Source: an uncultured Prevotellaceae bacterium | Lineage (GTDB): Bacteria > Bacteroidota > Bacteroidia > Bacteroidales > Bacteroidaceae | Assembly (NCBI GenBank): GCA_900318775.1 | Contig: ONLY01000003.1 | Span: forward strand, 204,188-268,187 | Direction of reading: 5' to 3' | Length of the DNA: 64,000 nt | Shown here: piece by piece, positions 42,587 through 50,137 of the stretch | How positions within the stretch are numbered: position 1 is the first letter of the stretch | Layout: every line of letters begins with the position of its first letter | The notes under the pieces: generated by a model | What the model was told of the DNA's origin: nothing | The model's database searches: none | What the model saw: only the letters and a program-made list of their open reading frames with translations | Position numbers and translations under genes: made by a program

Positions 42587-43653
42587 AAGTTTAAGATGCG
42601 CTCTTTCGCCTCGTCCAACAGGCTGAAGAGCGCATCTTGTGTTTCTGCCTGCAGAATCTTTATTCGAGTTTGTCGGAAGTCGGGAATGCCCTTGAACAGA
42701 GGGCAGTTGGCCAAGTGTCTCCTCACATGGATGATGCCACCCAGTTCCGTGCGCTTGCGCTCCTTTAGTGCGTTGTCTTCACGGAGTGAGTAAGCCACGC
42801 TGGTACGCACTTGCCGTTTCAGCACATCCATCTTCCAGTCCAGGGTCATGGAGTCGTCGTGGCGCCCTGTGTCCAGATATGTTCTCACATCTTTGAAGAG
42901 CCAGGGCTGACCGAATGTGGCACGGCCAATCATCACCGCATCCACTCCATATTGCTCAAACGCATGGGCTGTTTGTTCCGCAGTGCAGATGTCTCCGTTG
43001 CCAATGATCGGGATGTGCATGCGTGGGTTCCGTTTCACCTCTTCGATGAGGGTCCAGTCAGCCTCTCCTTGATACATTTGGCTGCGTGTTCTGCCGTGAA
43101 TGGTAAGAGCCTCGATGCCGCAGTCCTGTAGCCGCTCGGCCAGTTCTACGATGAATGGTTTCCCTTCCTGAACAGCCCCCCATTCGGCAGGCATGTCGTA
43201 GAGTGAAGGCACATCCCATCCGAGTCGTGTCTTTACGGTCACAGGGATAGACACCGCTTTCACCACCTCGCGGGTGATGTCAAGCATCAGTTGGGGAGTG
43301 CGCAGCATGCCTGCACCAGCCCCTTTCCCTGCCACCTTCTTCACGGGGCAGCCGAAGTTGATGTCGAGGATGTCGGGCTTAGCTTCGCTCTCCACGATGC
43401 GGGCAGCCTCCACCATGCTCTCCACGTCACGTCCATAGATTTGGATAGCTACGGGACGTTCGCTGTCATCTACCCGAATCTTCTCCAGCGAGCGGTTCAC
43501 GTTGCGAATCAGGGCATCGGCACTGACAAACTCCGAATACACCATGCTGGCGCCAAACTCTTTGCAGAGCAGCCGAAAAGCCTGATCTGTCACGTCCTCC
43601 ATCGGCGCCAACAGAACAGGCTTCTCACCTAGATTAATGTTACGAATATTCAA
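42580..43653 (-). CDS. dusB: tRNA-dihydrouridine synthase
   Basis: A 357-residue FMN-dependent flavoenzyme that reduces uridine to dihydrouridine in tRNA D-loops. LLAPMEDVTDQAFR is the FMN-binding start, LDINFGCPVKKVAGKGAGAGMLR carries the catalytic cysteine, and EALTIHGRTRSQMYQGEADW plus GNGDICTAEQTAHAFEQYGVDAVMIGRATFGQPW are the remaining flavin-binding strands. These match the Dus/DusB family. Probably cotranscribed with the rubredoxin gene, whose stop is 18 bases upstream. Confidence 0.93.
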   Translation of the reverse strand: MNIRNINLGEKPVLLAPMEDVTDQAFRLLCKEFGASMVYSEFVSADALIRNVNRSLEKIRVDDSERPVAIQIYGRDVESMVEAARIVESEAKPDILDINFGCPVKKVAGKGAGAGMLRTPQLMLDITREVVKAVSIPVTVKTRLGWDVPSLYDMPAEWGAVQEGKPFIVELAERLQDCGIEALTIHGRTRSQMYQGEADWTLIEEVKRNPRMHIPIIGNGDICTAEQTAHAFEQYGVDAVMIGRATFGQPWLFKDVRTYLDTGRHDDSMTLDWKMDVLKRQVRTSVAYSLREDNALKERKRTELGGIIHVRRHLANCPLFKGIPDFRQTRIKILQAETQDALFSLLDEAKERILNLA

Positions 43654-43671
43654 TTATCGATGTTCAATTAG

Positions 43672-43830
43672 TTAAGCTTCTGAGAATTCGCTTTTGCCTA
43701 CACCACAGAGTGGGCATTCAAAATCATCTGGAAGATCTTCAAATGCAGTGCCTGGAGCTATTCCTCCTTCTGGATAACCAACCTCTGGGTCATACTCCCA
43801 GCCGCAGGTGTCACATACGTATTTCTTCAT
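43672..43830 (-). CDS. Rubredoxin
   Basis: A 52-residue electron carrier starting [15 protein letters not shown]. The iron ligands are C6 and C9 (CxxCG) and C39 and C42 (CPLCG); the acidic centre FEDLPDDF is typical. It lies between the rubrerythrin gene (42-base gap) and dusB (18-base gap) on the same strand. Its placement next to rubrerythrin points to donation of electrons for peroxide reduction. The start was set by the only suitable ATG. Confidence 0.95.
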   Translation of the reverse strand: MKKYVCDTCGWEYDPEVGYPEGGIAPGTAFEDLPDDFECPLCGVGKSEFSEA

Positions 43831-43872
43831 AATCGTTCCTGTTTTGAATTATTGTACTAAGTGCGTGGGCTA

Positions 43873-44436
43873 TTACTTGAAATATCTGTTATACAGTCCC
43901 TGGAAGCCTGCACCGTGACGAGCCTCGTCCTTGGCCATCTCATGCACTGTGTCGTGGATAGCGTCGAGGTCCAGCTTCTTGGCCACCTTCGCAATCTCCA
44001 GCTTGCCTGCGCATGCGCCTTCTTCTGCCTCCATGCGCTTCTTCAGGTTGGTCTTAGTGTCCCAAACCACCTCGCCGAGCAGTTCGGCAAAGCGTGAAGC
44101 GTGGTCGGCCTCTTCATAAGCATAGCGGCGGAACGCCTCCGACACCTCGGGATAGCCCTCACGGTCGGCCTGGCGAGCCATAGCCAGATACATACCTACT
44201 TCGGTGCATTCACCCATGAAGTGATCTTTCAATCCTTGAAGCACAAAAGCGCCTTCTTCACCTTCAGGAATGGCCTTCGCCACACCGAGTTCATGTTCGC
44301 AAGCGAAATTAAGTCCGTCAGTTTCTTCCTTCAGCTTGAACTTTGAGCCAGGAACCTTGCACTGTGGACACTTCTCTGGAGGGTTGTCACCCTCATGCAC
44401 ATACCCGCAAACGGGGCATACCCATTTTTTTGCCAT
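43873..44436 (-). CDS. Reverse rubrerythrin
   Basis: A 187-residue cytoplasmic protein with a rubredoxin-like domain at the N terminus ([10 protein letters not shown], then CPQCKVPG) followed by a four-helix ferritin-like diiron domain ([63 protein letters not shown]). The order rubredoxin-then-ferritin is the reverse of classical rubrerythrin. These proteins reduce peroxide in anaerobes with electrons from rubredoxin or NADH partners. First gene of the set with rubredoxin and dusB and preceded by a consensus promoter. Confidence 0.94.
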   Translation of the reverse strand: MAKKWVCPVCGYVHEGDNPPEKCPQCKVPGSKFKLKEETDGLNFACEHELGVAKAIPEGEEGAFVLQGLKDHFMGECTEVGMYLAMARQADREGYPEVSEAFRRYAYEEADHASRFAELLGEVVWDTKTNLKKRMEAEEGACAGKLEIAKVAKKLDLDAIHDTVHEMAKDEARHGAGFQGLYNRYFK

Positions 44437-44533
44437 AATTGTTAGAGTTTTAGGGTTAGCAATCGTTTTATTTTGTTACGTAAACCCCCATGTCTCTTTC
44501 ACCGAAAAAGTTCGGATTCGTTTCATGGGATTG

Positions 44534-44564
44534 CAAAGATATAGAAAAGCCGTGAACATCCAAA
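44534..44564 (-). promoter_or_regulatory. Promoter of the rubrerythrin operon
   Basis: On the minus strand TTTG (44564-44561), 19 bases, TATCTTTG (44541-44534). The leader is about 90 bases. Confidence 0.82.
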
Positions 44565-44665
44565 ACTTTTTCCATTTTTTTTTGCAATCGTTGAAAAAAC
44601 AGTTCTCAGCAGCAAATCGTGCCCGACCTCCTGACGTGCAGTTGGGCTATGCTGACGCTACCGCT

Positions 44666-46009
44666 TTATCGGTTCGGATAGACCACTTCGTTGCTTGGGT
44701 CGCCCAGTCCGCCGTAGTAGTTGGCGCAGCGTACTGAGAAGCAGGAGCCTTCAGCCGTTCCGCGCGGTACATTATAATAAGGCTCTGTGGTGAAAGCCAC
44801 CACATCGCGGTTCTTGCATACGGCATAGAGACAGGCCTCCGGTATATCCTCCCAATAGATGTGTCCCCGGTTCTTGATATGTACCACAGGTGGGTCCACT
44901 TGGGCAGCCCGCATGTCAGGTCTCCAGTTGCCAAACACGCGCTCCACATCATAGCGTTCCGCCTCCTCGGTTGTGAGCGTGGTGTTGTACCCCACCGTCC
45001 TCACGGCTCCTTCCTTATCCTTGAACTGCTGGCGGCGTGCCCCAGTAGGCACCAGCTGGAAGTCTTCGTCCATGCTTTCGTATTCGGCAAACAGTGTGGG
45101 CAGCGTGCCGTGCATCTCAGTCCATCCTGCCGAGTCGGGTTTCAGTTCCATCAGCGTGCTCAGCCACACTGCCCTTGGACTGCCCTTCCAGGGGCGCCCC
45201 AGCCAGTAGCGCCCGTTTTGTTCGGGTGCGCCGTAGATGTGGCAGCCGTTGAACACATAGCCATACTCACGTCCCGCCTCTGTGGCAGGAGCGCATATCA
45301 CGTCGCGCTTTCCGTCCGTGCCTCTTGTGCGCAGTTCCAGGTCGCAGCGGTTGAAGTAGATGGTGCCTCCGCCACAGATGAAATCCACCGTGCCCTTCAC
45401 CACACAGTCCTCAAGATATGTGGTGCCGCCGTCGTTCGTATAGTACGTGTCTTGCGTACTCATCAGCGAAATCCGCTTGAAGATGTTCCCTCGGCAGTGC
45501 TTCTCGTTCAGCGCCACTGCACGATTCGCAAACGCGTTTAAGTCGTTGCGGTAGTTCGACCACAGTTCCAGGTCCTGCATGTAGGTGCTGTCAGCCCCGT
45601 TCAGGAACAGCGTCGAGGTGCAGCTGATACCCTCGTGCATCGGCATCGACTCAATCTGCGTGTGCTTCATCCCCTCACCGCATATGCTCGTGTTCGGTGC
45701 CGTCAGTATGGTCATCGGGCTCGGAATTTCCAGCTCCTTGCCATTCTCCACAATCTTGATGGGATTGCCCTCGCCCTTGATGCGGTACATGCTCGACTTG
45801 ATGAAGATTCTGAAGCGCTTCGTCTTGTCGGGCCGGTTGTTTGCCGCATGGATAGCCGCTATGAAGTTGCCGTTGGTAGGCACCACGAAGTCATACTTGT
45901 ATCTGATACGTCCCAGCGAGTCCGGCACCTGAGCCGCCACATTCAGCGCCAGCATCATCGCCAGCGCCATCACCACTGTCCGCATTATCTTGAAACTGTG
46001 AAATATCAT
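44666..46009 (-). CDS. Secreted pectinesterase, CE8 family
   Basis: A 447-residue protein. The ATG at 46009 is used: it follows a TACTTTTG -7 box at 46031-46038 and gives a signal peptide ending near LNVAAQ; a second ATG at 45985 is also possible. The right-handed beta-helix carries QDTYYTND, the catalytic Asp in GTVDFICGGGTIYFNRC, GYVFNGCHIYG and the arginine in YWLGRPWKGSPRAVW, all CE8 landmarks. It would demethylate homogalacturonan or a related pectin in the periplasm or outside the cell. About 50 residues beyond the helix at the C terminus (HIYWEDIPEACLYAV) look like a fibronectin-type segment. Monocistronic. Confidence 0.9.
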   Translation of the reverse strand: MIFHSFKIMRTVVMALAMMLALNVAAQVPDSLGRIRYKYDFVVPTNGNFIAAIHAANNRPDKTKRFRIFIKSSMYRIKGEGNPIKIVENGKELEIPSPMTILTAPNTSICGEGMKHTQIESMPMHEGISCTSTLFLNGADSTYMQDLELWSNYRNDLNAFANRAVALNEKHCRGNIFKRISLMSTQDTYYTNDGGTTYLEDCVVKGTVDFICGGGTIYFNRCDLELRTRGTDGKRDVICAPATEAGREYGYVFNGCHIYGAPEQNGRYWLGRPWKGSPRAVWLSTLMELKPDSAGWTEMHGTLPTLFAEYESMDEDFQLVPTGARRQQFKDKEGAVRTVGYNTTLTTEEAERYDVERVFGNWRPDMRAAQVDPPVVHIKNRGHIYWEDIPEACLYAVCKNRDVVAFTTEPYYNVPRGTAEGSCFSVRCANYYGGLGDPSNEVVYPNR

Positions 46010-46030
46010 ATTCGAATCATATAAACAATG

Positions 46031-46038
46031 CAAAAGTA
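46031..46038 (-). promoter_or_regulatory. Putative -7 box of the pectinesterase gene
   Basis: TACTTTTG on the minus strand, 21 bases before the chosen start; no clear -33. Confidence 0.5.
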
Positions 46039-46192
46039 AGAAGAAAAAACGAGACAGATGGGGTGGTGAATGCAAGAATTTGTATTTCTGCACAAAAAAC
46101 ACCCGCATCCTGTTCTCGTCACCACCGGCTTGTCTGCTGGCAGGTAAAAAGTGCAGAAGAAAGCCCCCACACGAATCTGTCTCAAAACAGGG

Positions 46193-46293
46193 CTTCCTGC
46201 GCCACAAAGACGGTCTGAGTCACACCGGCACCCTCGGTGTGACTCAGACCGGCATATGCGGTGTGACTCAGACCGATTTTTTGGTGCAGGAAG
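46193..46293. repeat. 24-bp repeat triplet inside a larger inverted repeat
   Basis: Units at 46211, 46235 and 46259. The first is in inverted orientation relative to the other two (CGGTCTGAGTCACACCG against CGGTGTGACTCAGACCG), and the whole is framed by CTTCCTGCGCCA (46193-46204) and its near-complement (46282-46293). It fills most of the 373-base gap between the pectinesterase and the alpha/beta hydrolase genes, together with the terminator at 46300-46342. Confidence 0.85.
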
Positions 46294-46299
46294 AGGGAC

Positions 46300-46342
46300 C
46301 AAAAAGTAGGGGGCTGCACTGATTTGGTGCAGCCCCCTACTT
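46300..46342 (-). terminator. Terminator of the alpha/beta hydrolase gene
   Basis: A 16-bp perfect stem (46304-46319 with 46327-46342, AAGTAGGGGGCTGCAC) with a 7-base loop; on the minus strand five T follow. Confidence 0.9.
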
Positions 46343-46382
46343 GGGTGAGGAAATGCTTCCTGTTTCTATTTTTAGCTGTAAC

Positions 46383-47312
46383 TTATTCGCCCATCTTGGC
46401 GTTCTTCTCGATGGTCCAGCCTTTGCGCTTGGAGAGCTCGCAGTCGGCACCCTTGAACATCTTGGCTGCCTGCTCGTCGCCCTTGAGCTGCCAGTTGAGC
46501 CATGCAAGGGCCACTACAGAGAACTCGCCGCCATGAGGCTGTCCGTATGTGCCGCCATGACCTACGGGGAAGTTGGTGGCGCAGGCTGGCACGTGGTCAA
46601 TGCGGTGGAAGTCGTCCATGCCGTTGCCATAGGCGATGTCTGTCTCGCCACCCAGCATATACATGATGGAAGAATGAATCTCTTTCAGCTTCGATTTGGG
46701 AGGCATGGGCATGCCGCCTACGGCACTGCCTGCGTTCTGCTGGTTGAAGAGTCCGCTGTTGCAAATCATCAGAGTCTTGATGCGCTTGTCGGCACAGTTG
46801 AAGAGGGTTTGCAGACCGCCACAAGACATGCCTGCCACACAGATGTTCTTCACGTCAATCTTTCCGTAGTAGGGAGAGTTCTTGTCGGCATTCTGAGCTT
46901 CAACCCAGTCCATCGCCTCTATCTGCTGCTGCGTTGTGGACATAGGGCCGTGGTATTGTTCGCCCTCCTTGGGCATATAGCCAGTAGCGACTACGATATA
47001 GCCGTGAGATGCAATCTCATTGAGGAATTTGTAGTGCTCGAAGGGAGAGTTGTTGCAGGCTCCGTTGCCCCACACAAGGACTGGAAGAGAATTCTTCTTG
47101 TTGAAGACAGACAGGTCCTGTGGCACAAAGATGGTGTGGGCGTCGAGTGTGGGCTCTTCCTTCATGATAGCCTTGTAGGCGCCAGTGCCGCCATCCTCCA
47201 CCACACGCGATGCGGCGTTGTCTTCCTGCATGGTGAAACTCATGCTGATGGCACCTGTTGCCATCAACGCTGTTGCAGCGAAAGCTGCACTCAGAAAACG
47301 TTTTACTTTCAT
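46383..47312 (-). CDS. Secreted alpha/beta hydrolase
   Basis: A 309-residue protein with a signal peptide (MKVKRFLSAAFAATALMATGAIS). Strand and loop VLVWGNGACNN is the oxyanion region, nucleophile Ser lies in AGMSCGG (about residue 160, G-x-S-x-G), and the probable catalytic His is in VGHGGTYGQPHGG near the end. This is the fold of dienelactone-hydrolase-like or poly(ethylene terephthalate)-hydrolase-like secreted esterases; substrate not inferable. It may act on glycan esters together with the neighbouring pectinesterase, which is inference from position only. Confidence 0.85.
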   Translation of the reverse strand: MKVKRFLSAAFAATALMATGAISMSFTMQEDNAASRVVEDGGTGAYKAIMKEEPTLDAHTIFVPQDLSVFNKKNSLPVLVWGNGACNNSPFEHYKFLNEIASHGYIVVATGYMPKEGEQYHGPMSTTQQQIEAMDWVEAQNADKNSPYYGKIDVKNICVAGMSCGGLQTLFNCADKRIKTLMICNSGLFNQQNAGSAVGGMPMPPKSKLKEIHSSIMYMLGGETDIAYGNGMDDFHRIDHVPACATNFPVGHGGTYGQPHGGEFSVVALAWLNWQLKGDEQAAKMFKGADCELSKRKGWTIEKNAKMGE

Positions 47313-47394
47313 AAGGCTTTTGTAGTTTAATTAGAAATAGGTGAATAGATATGTTATTATAAATGATTCTTTCGATGTGAAGCAGTCACCGGCG

Positions 47395-48942
47395 TCATAT
47401 TCCCCAGTCTTCCCGGTCCAGATTGCGGTAGCCGATGGCTTCGGCAATATGGTGGCTCTGCACTTGCTCGGCTCCTTCGAGGTCGGCAATGGTGCGGGAG
47501 ACTTTGAGGATGCGGTCGTAGGCACGGGCGGAGAGGTTGAGCCTCTTCATGGCTGTGCGCAGGAGGTTGAGGGCCTGGTCGTCCAGCTGCACGTGCTTCT
47601 GGAGGAGAGAGGTGGTCATCTGTGCGTTGCAATGGATGCCCGCAATGTCTTTATAGCGTGCATTCTGTATCTGTCGTGCACGGAGCACGCGTTCACGGAT
47701 AGTGGCTGAGGGCTCCCCCTTGGGCGCCTTGGCAATGTCTTCGAAAGGCACGCTCTCTACTTCTACCTGAATGTCGATACGGTCCATGAGGGGCCCGCTG
47801 ATTTTGTTGATGTAGCGTTGAATCTGCGAGGGTGTGCAGACGCAGTTGCGGGTGGGATGATGATGGTAGCCACAAGGACAGGGGTTCATCGATGCCACAA
47901 GCATGAAGGAGCAGGGGAGGGTGAGGTTGTAGCGTGAGCGCGAGATGGTGATGACACGGTCTTCGAGAGGTTGGCGCAGGGTTTCAAGCACGGAACGGTT
48001 GAACTCTGGAAGCTCGTCAAGGAACAGCACGCCGTTGTGTGCTAGACAGATTTCACCGGGCATGAAGGTGTTGCCTCCGCCTACAAGAGCTACGTCGGAA
48101 ACTGTGTGGTGGGGCGAACGGAAGGGTCGCTGGCTGATGAGCGAGGTCTCTTTGACGAGTTTGCCCGCTATGGAGTGTATCTGTGTGGTTTCCAGGCTTT
48201 CGCCTAGCGTGAGGGGCGGAAGGATGGAGGGCAGGCGTTTAGCCATCATGGATTTGCCACAGCCGGGTGACCCCACAAGAATAATGTTGTGTCCTCCCGC
48301 TGCCGCTACTTCGAAGGCGCGTTTGACATTCTCTTGGCCTTTCACTTCGTCGAAGTCGTAGGGAAAGGTGTATTGCTGCGCATAGAACTCCTCTCGTGTA
48401 TTGACAATGGTGGGCTGCAATTGGCTTAAACCGCTGAAGTGGGCGACAATCTCGTTGATGTGTTTGACGCCATAGACGGTGAGGTTGTTTACAACTGCGG
48501 CTTCGCGGGCATTTTCTTCTGGAACAAAAAGGGCTGTCAGGCCTAGTTCACGCGCTTTGATAGAGATGGGCAGTATGCCTTTGACGGGCAGCACGGTGCC
48601 ATCAAGACTGAGCTCTCCCACAAACATGTATTGCTCGGACTTCTGTATTGTGAGCAGATTGTAGGAGATGAGAAGAGCGATGGCGATAGGAAGGTCGAAG
48701 CCTGAACCTTCCTTGCGGATGTCGGCAGGTGAGAGGTTGATGACAATGGAGTTGCCAGGTGTCTTGTAGCCATTGGTGCGAAGGGCAGAGAGGATGCGGT
48801 CTTGGCTTTCGCGTACAGCTCCATCTGGCAGGCCCACGATGGTGCATTTCTGATTGTGCCCGTCATCAAAGTTGTCGGCTTCGACGGTGACGGGCATGGC
48901 GTTGAGTCCTTGCAGGGCTGCAGTATATGTTTTGGCGAGCAC
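47395..48942 (-). CDS. YifB/ComM family Mg-chelatase-like AAA+ ATPase
   Basis: A 515-residue protein: N-terminal Lon-protease-like beta domain (about 1-170, ending SFGL-type IVGLPDGAVRESQDRI), AAA+ core (about 190-400) with Walker A GSPGCGKSMMAKRLPSILP, Walker B GVLFLDELPEF, sensor MLVASMNPCPCGYHH and the C-terminal helical domain (NLSARAYDRILKVSRTIADLEG). ComM is a hexameric helicase promoting branch migration in natural transformation. The family is widespread, so function in DNA uptake is likely but not certain. Last gene of the minus-strand run beginning at aroQ. Confidence 0.92.
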   Translation of the reverse strand: MLAKTYTAALQGLNAMPVTVEADNFDDGHNQKCTIVGLPDGAVRESQDRILSALRTNGYKTPGNSIVINLSPADIRKEGSGFDLPIAIALLISYNLLTIQKSEQYMFVGELSLDGTVLPVKGILPISIKARELGLTALFVPEENAREAAVVNNLTVYGVKHINEIVAHFSGLSQLQPTIVNTREEFYAQQYTFPYDFDEVKGQENVKRAFEVAAAGGHNIILVGSPGCGKSMMAKRLPSILPPLTLGESLETTQIHSIAGKLVKETSLISQRPFRSPHHTVSDVALVGGGNTFMPGEICLAHNGVLFLDELPEFNRSVLETLRQPLEDRVITISRSRYNLTLPCSFMLVASMNPCPCGYHHHPTRNCVCTPSQIQRYINKISGPLMDRIDIQVEVESVPFEDIAKAPKGEPSATIRERVLRARQIQNARYKDIAGIHCNAQMTTSLLQKHVQLDDQALNLLRTAMKRLNLSARAYDRILKVSRTIADLEGAEQVQSHHIAEAIGYRNLDREDWGI

Positions 48943-49023
48943 GGTTAAGAGTAGGTAGTTATAGTTGACGGTTATCCCTCAGGTGCCATCCTTTGACTTT
49001 TGTTCGTTGGCCCTTGACTTCTG

Positions 49024-50088
49024 TTATTTTATGTGCTTCTGAAGCATTTGGTCAAGTTGGGCAGGGGAGTCAGTGTGGTCGATGACGGTGTGGTTGTGGT
49101 CAGTAAGGAGGATGAGGGGAATGGTGGTGATGCCGAGTTGCTTGACGGCAGACGACTCGAAGCCGAGTCCATCGGAAGTATGTAGGATAGAGCGGAGGGA
49201 ATCGCGGCGCACGGCTTCTTGCCATGTGCGTTGTTCCACGTCAAGCGATTGTGTGACGATGCGGAGTGTGTGCAGGTCTTTGTATTGGTCTGCTATGCGT
49301 CCGAGTTTCCACAGGAAATCGTAGCCTCCAGGCATCCATGTGGCCCAAAAGGCGATGAGGGTGTAGGGCTCGGAAGAGTTGTCCCACAGTTGTGCGTGTG
49401 TACCGTTAGGGCGAGTGAGCGTGATGTTGGGGAGCTTCTTGCCGATGACACGGCGCTGGGTTTGCGCAATTTGAGTCTCGAGGTCGAGAAGGTAATGGTT
49501 GTGGGGATTGTGGGTCTTGAGGATGTTGAGAAGTTTCGTGAGTTCCTTGTCGCTGACAGCTTCTTCTTGCACAAAGTAGCGGTCGAAGAGGTAAATGGAG
49601 ACTGGGGACTTGGGGTTATCCGTAATGTATTCCCTGGCTGCGGAAGTGAGGGCAGTTGGGCTTAGACTATAAGTGTCTGTACGGAACTTGTTGAGGGCTT
49701 CGTTGGCATCGTTTCCGCTGATGGTGTGGCGACGGAGGTCATTGGCTGCGGCTTTGTAGGTGAGGTCGTCACCAGGGCCGATGAAGATGACTTGTTCCAT
49801 ACCATTGGGGAACACAAGGTAGTAGGGGGTGAGTTCATCTACCTCGCCTCGATAGAGGAAGGAGCCGTTTTGGACGGTGAGTGTGTCGATGCGGGCATGA
49901 CTGGCTGAGAGGTTGTAGAGATAGAGTTCGCCTGTCTGCATGTCGGTGATGTGTCCACGGAGACGGAAGGAATCACCGCCGGGACCACAGGCTGCAAATA
50001 GCAGCGCTATGGTCCCGATGATGAGGCTCCTAAAAATGTAATGCGGAGTATTGACCTTTGACCTTTGACCTTTGACCTTTGACTTCAT
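49024..50088 (-). CDS. DUF4369/thioredoxin-like lipoprotein lacking the CxxC motif
   Basis: A 354-residue product if the ATG at 50088 is used. That start lies inside a 7-bp tandem repeat (GACCTTT units), which encodes KSKVKGQRSKV; the lipobox Cys in IALLFAAC follows near residue 34, so a later start is likely though no ATG is available before it. Residues about 38-145 match DUF4369 (RLRGHITDMQTGELYLYN, FLYRGEVDELTPYYLV). From about 225 is an AhpC/TlpA-like thioredoxin fold (IAFWATWMPGGYDFLWKL, FESSAVKQLGITTIPLILLTD). The expected CxxC is WMPGGY here, so no redox-active disulfide is possible. Probably a binding or structural periplasmic protein. Confidence 0.75.
   Translation of the reverse strand: MKSKVKGQRSKVNTPHYIFRSLIIGTIALLFAACGPGGDSFRLRGHITDMQTGELYLYNLSASHARIDTLTVQNGSFLYRGEVDELTPYYLVFPNGMEQVIFIGPGDDLTYKAAANDLRRHTISGNDANEALNKFRTDTYSLSPTALTSAAREYITDNPKSPVSIYLFDRYFVQEEAVSDKELTKLLNILKTHNPHNHYLLDLETQIAQTQRRVIGKKLPNITLTRPNGTHAQLWDNSSEPYTLIAFWATWMPGGYDFLWKLGRIADQYKDLHTLRIVTQSLDVEQRTWQEAVRRDSLRSILHTSDGLGFESSAVKQLGITTIPLILLTDHNHTVIDHTDSPAQLDQMLQKHIK
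50053..50087. repeat. 7-bp tandem repeat, about five copies
   Basis: GACCTTT repeated four times from 50053 plus a fifth altered copy (GACTT). It covers the start codon and first codons of the DUF4369 lipoprotein gene. Related words (TTGACTT, GGTCAAAGGTC) occur at 49008-49020, 50108-50121 and 59993-60027, outside genes. Confidence 0.85.
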
Positions 50089-50137
50089 ATGAGTTAGAAG
50101 TTAGGATGACCTTTGACTTTAGACCGTAGTTCTTCAA

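Noticed and set aside
46341..47330. 329-codon plus-strand frame
   Set aside because: Antisense to the alpha/beta hydrolase gene, which has a signal peptide and catalytic motifs.
49958..50088. Taking an obvious later start for the DUF4369 lipoprotein
   Set aside because: No ATG, GTG or TTG was found between the repeat and the lipobox with good context, so the repeat-embedded ATG is kept with low confidence.
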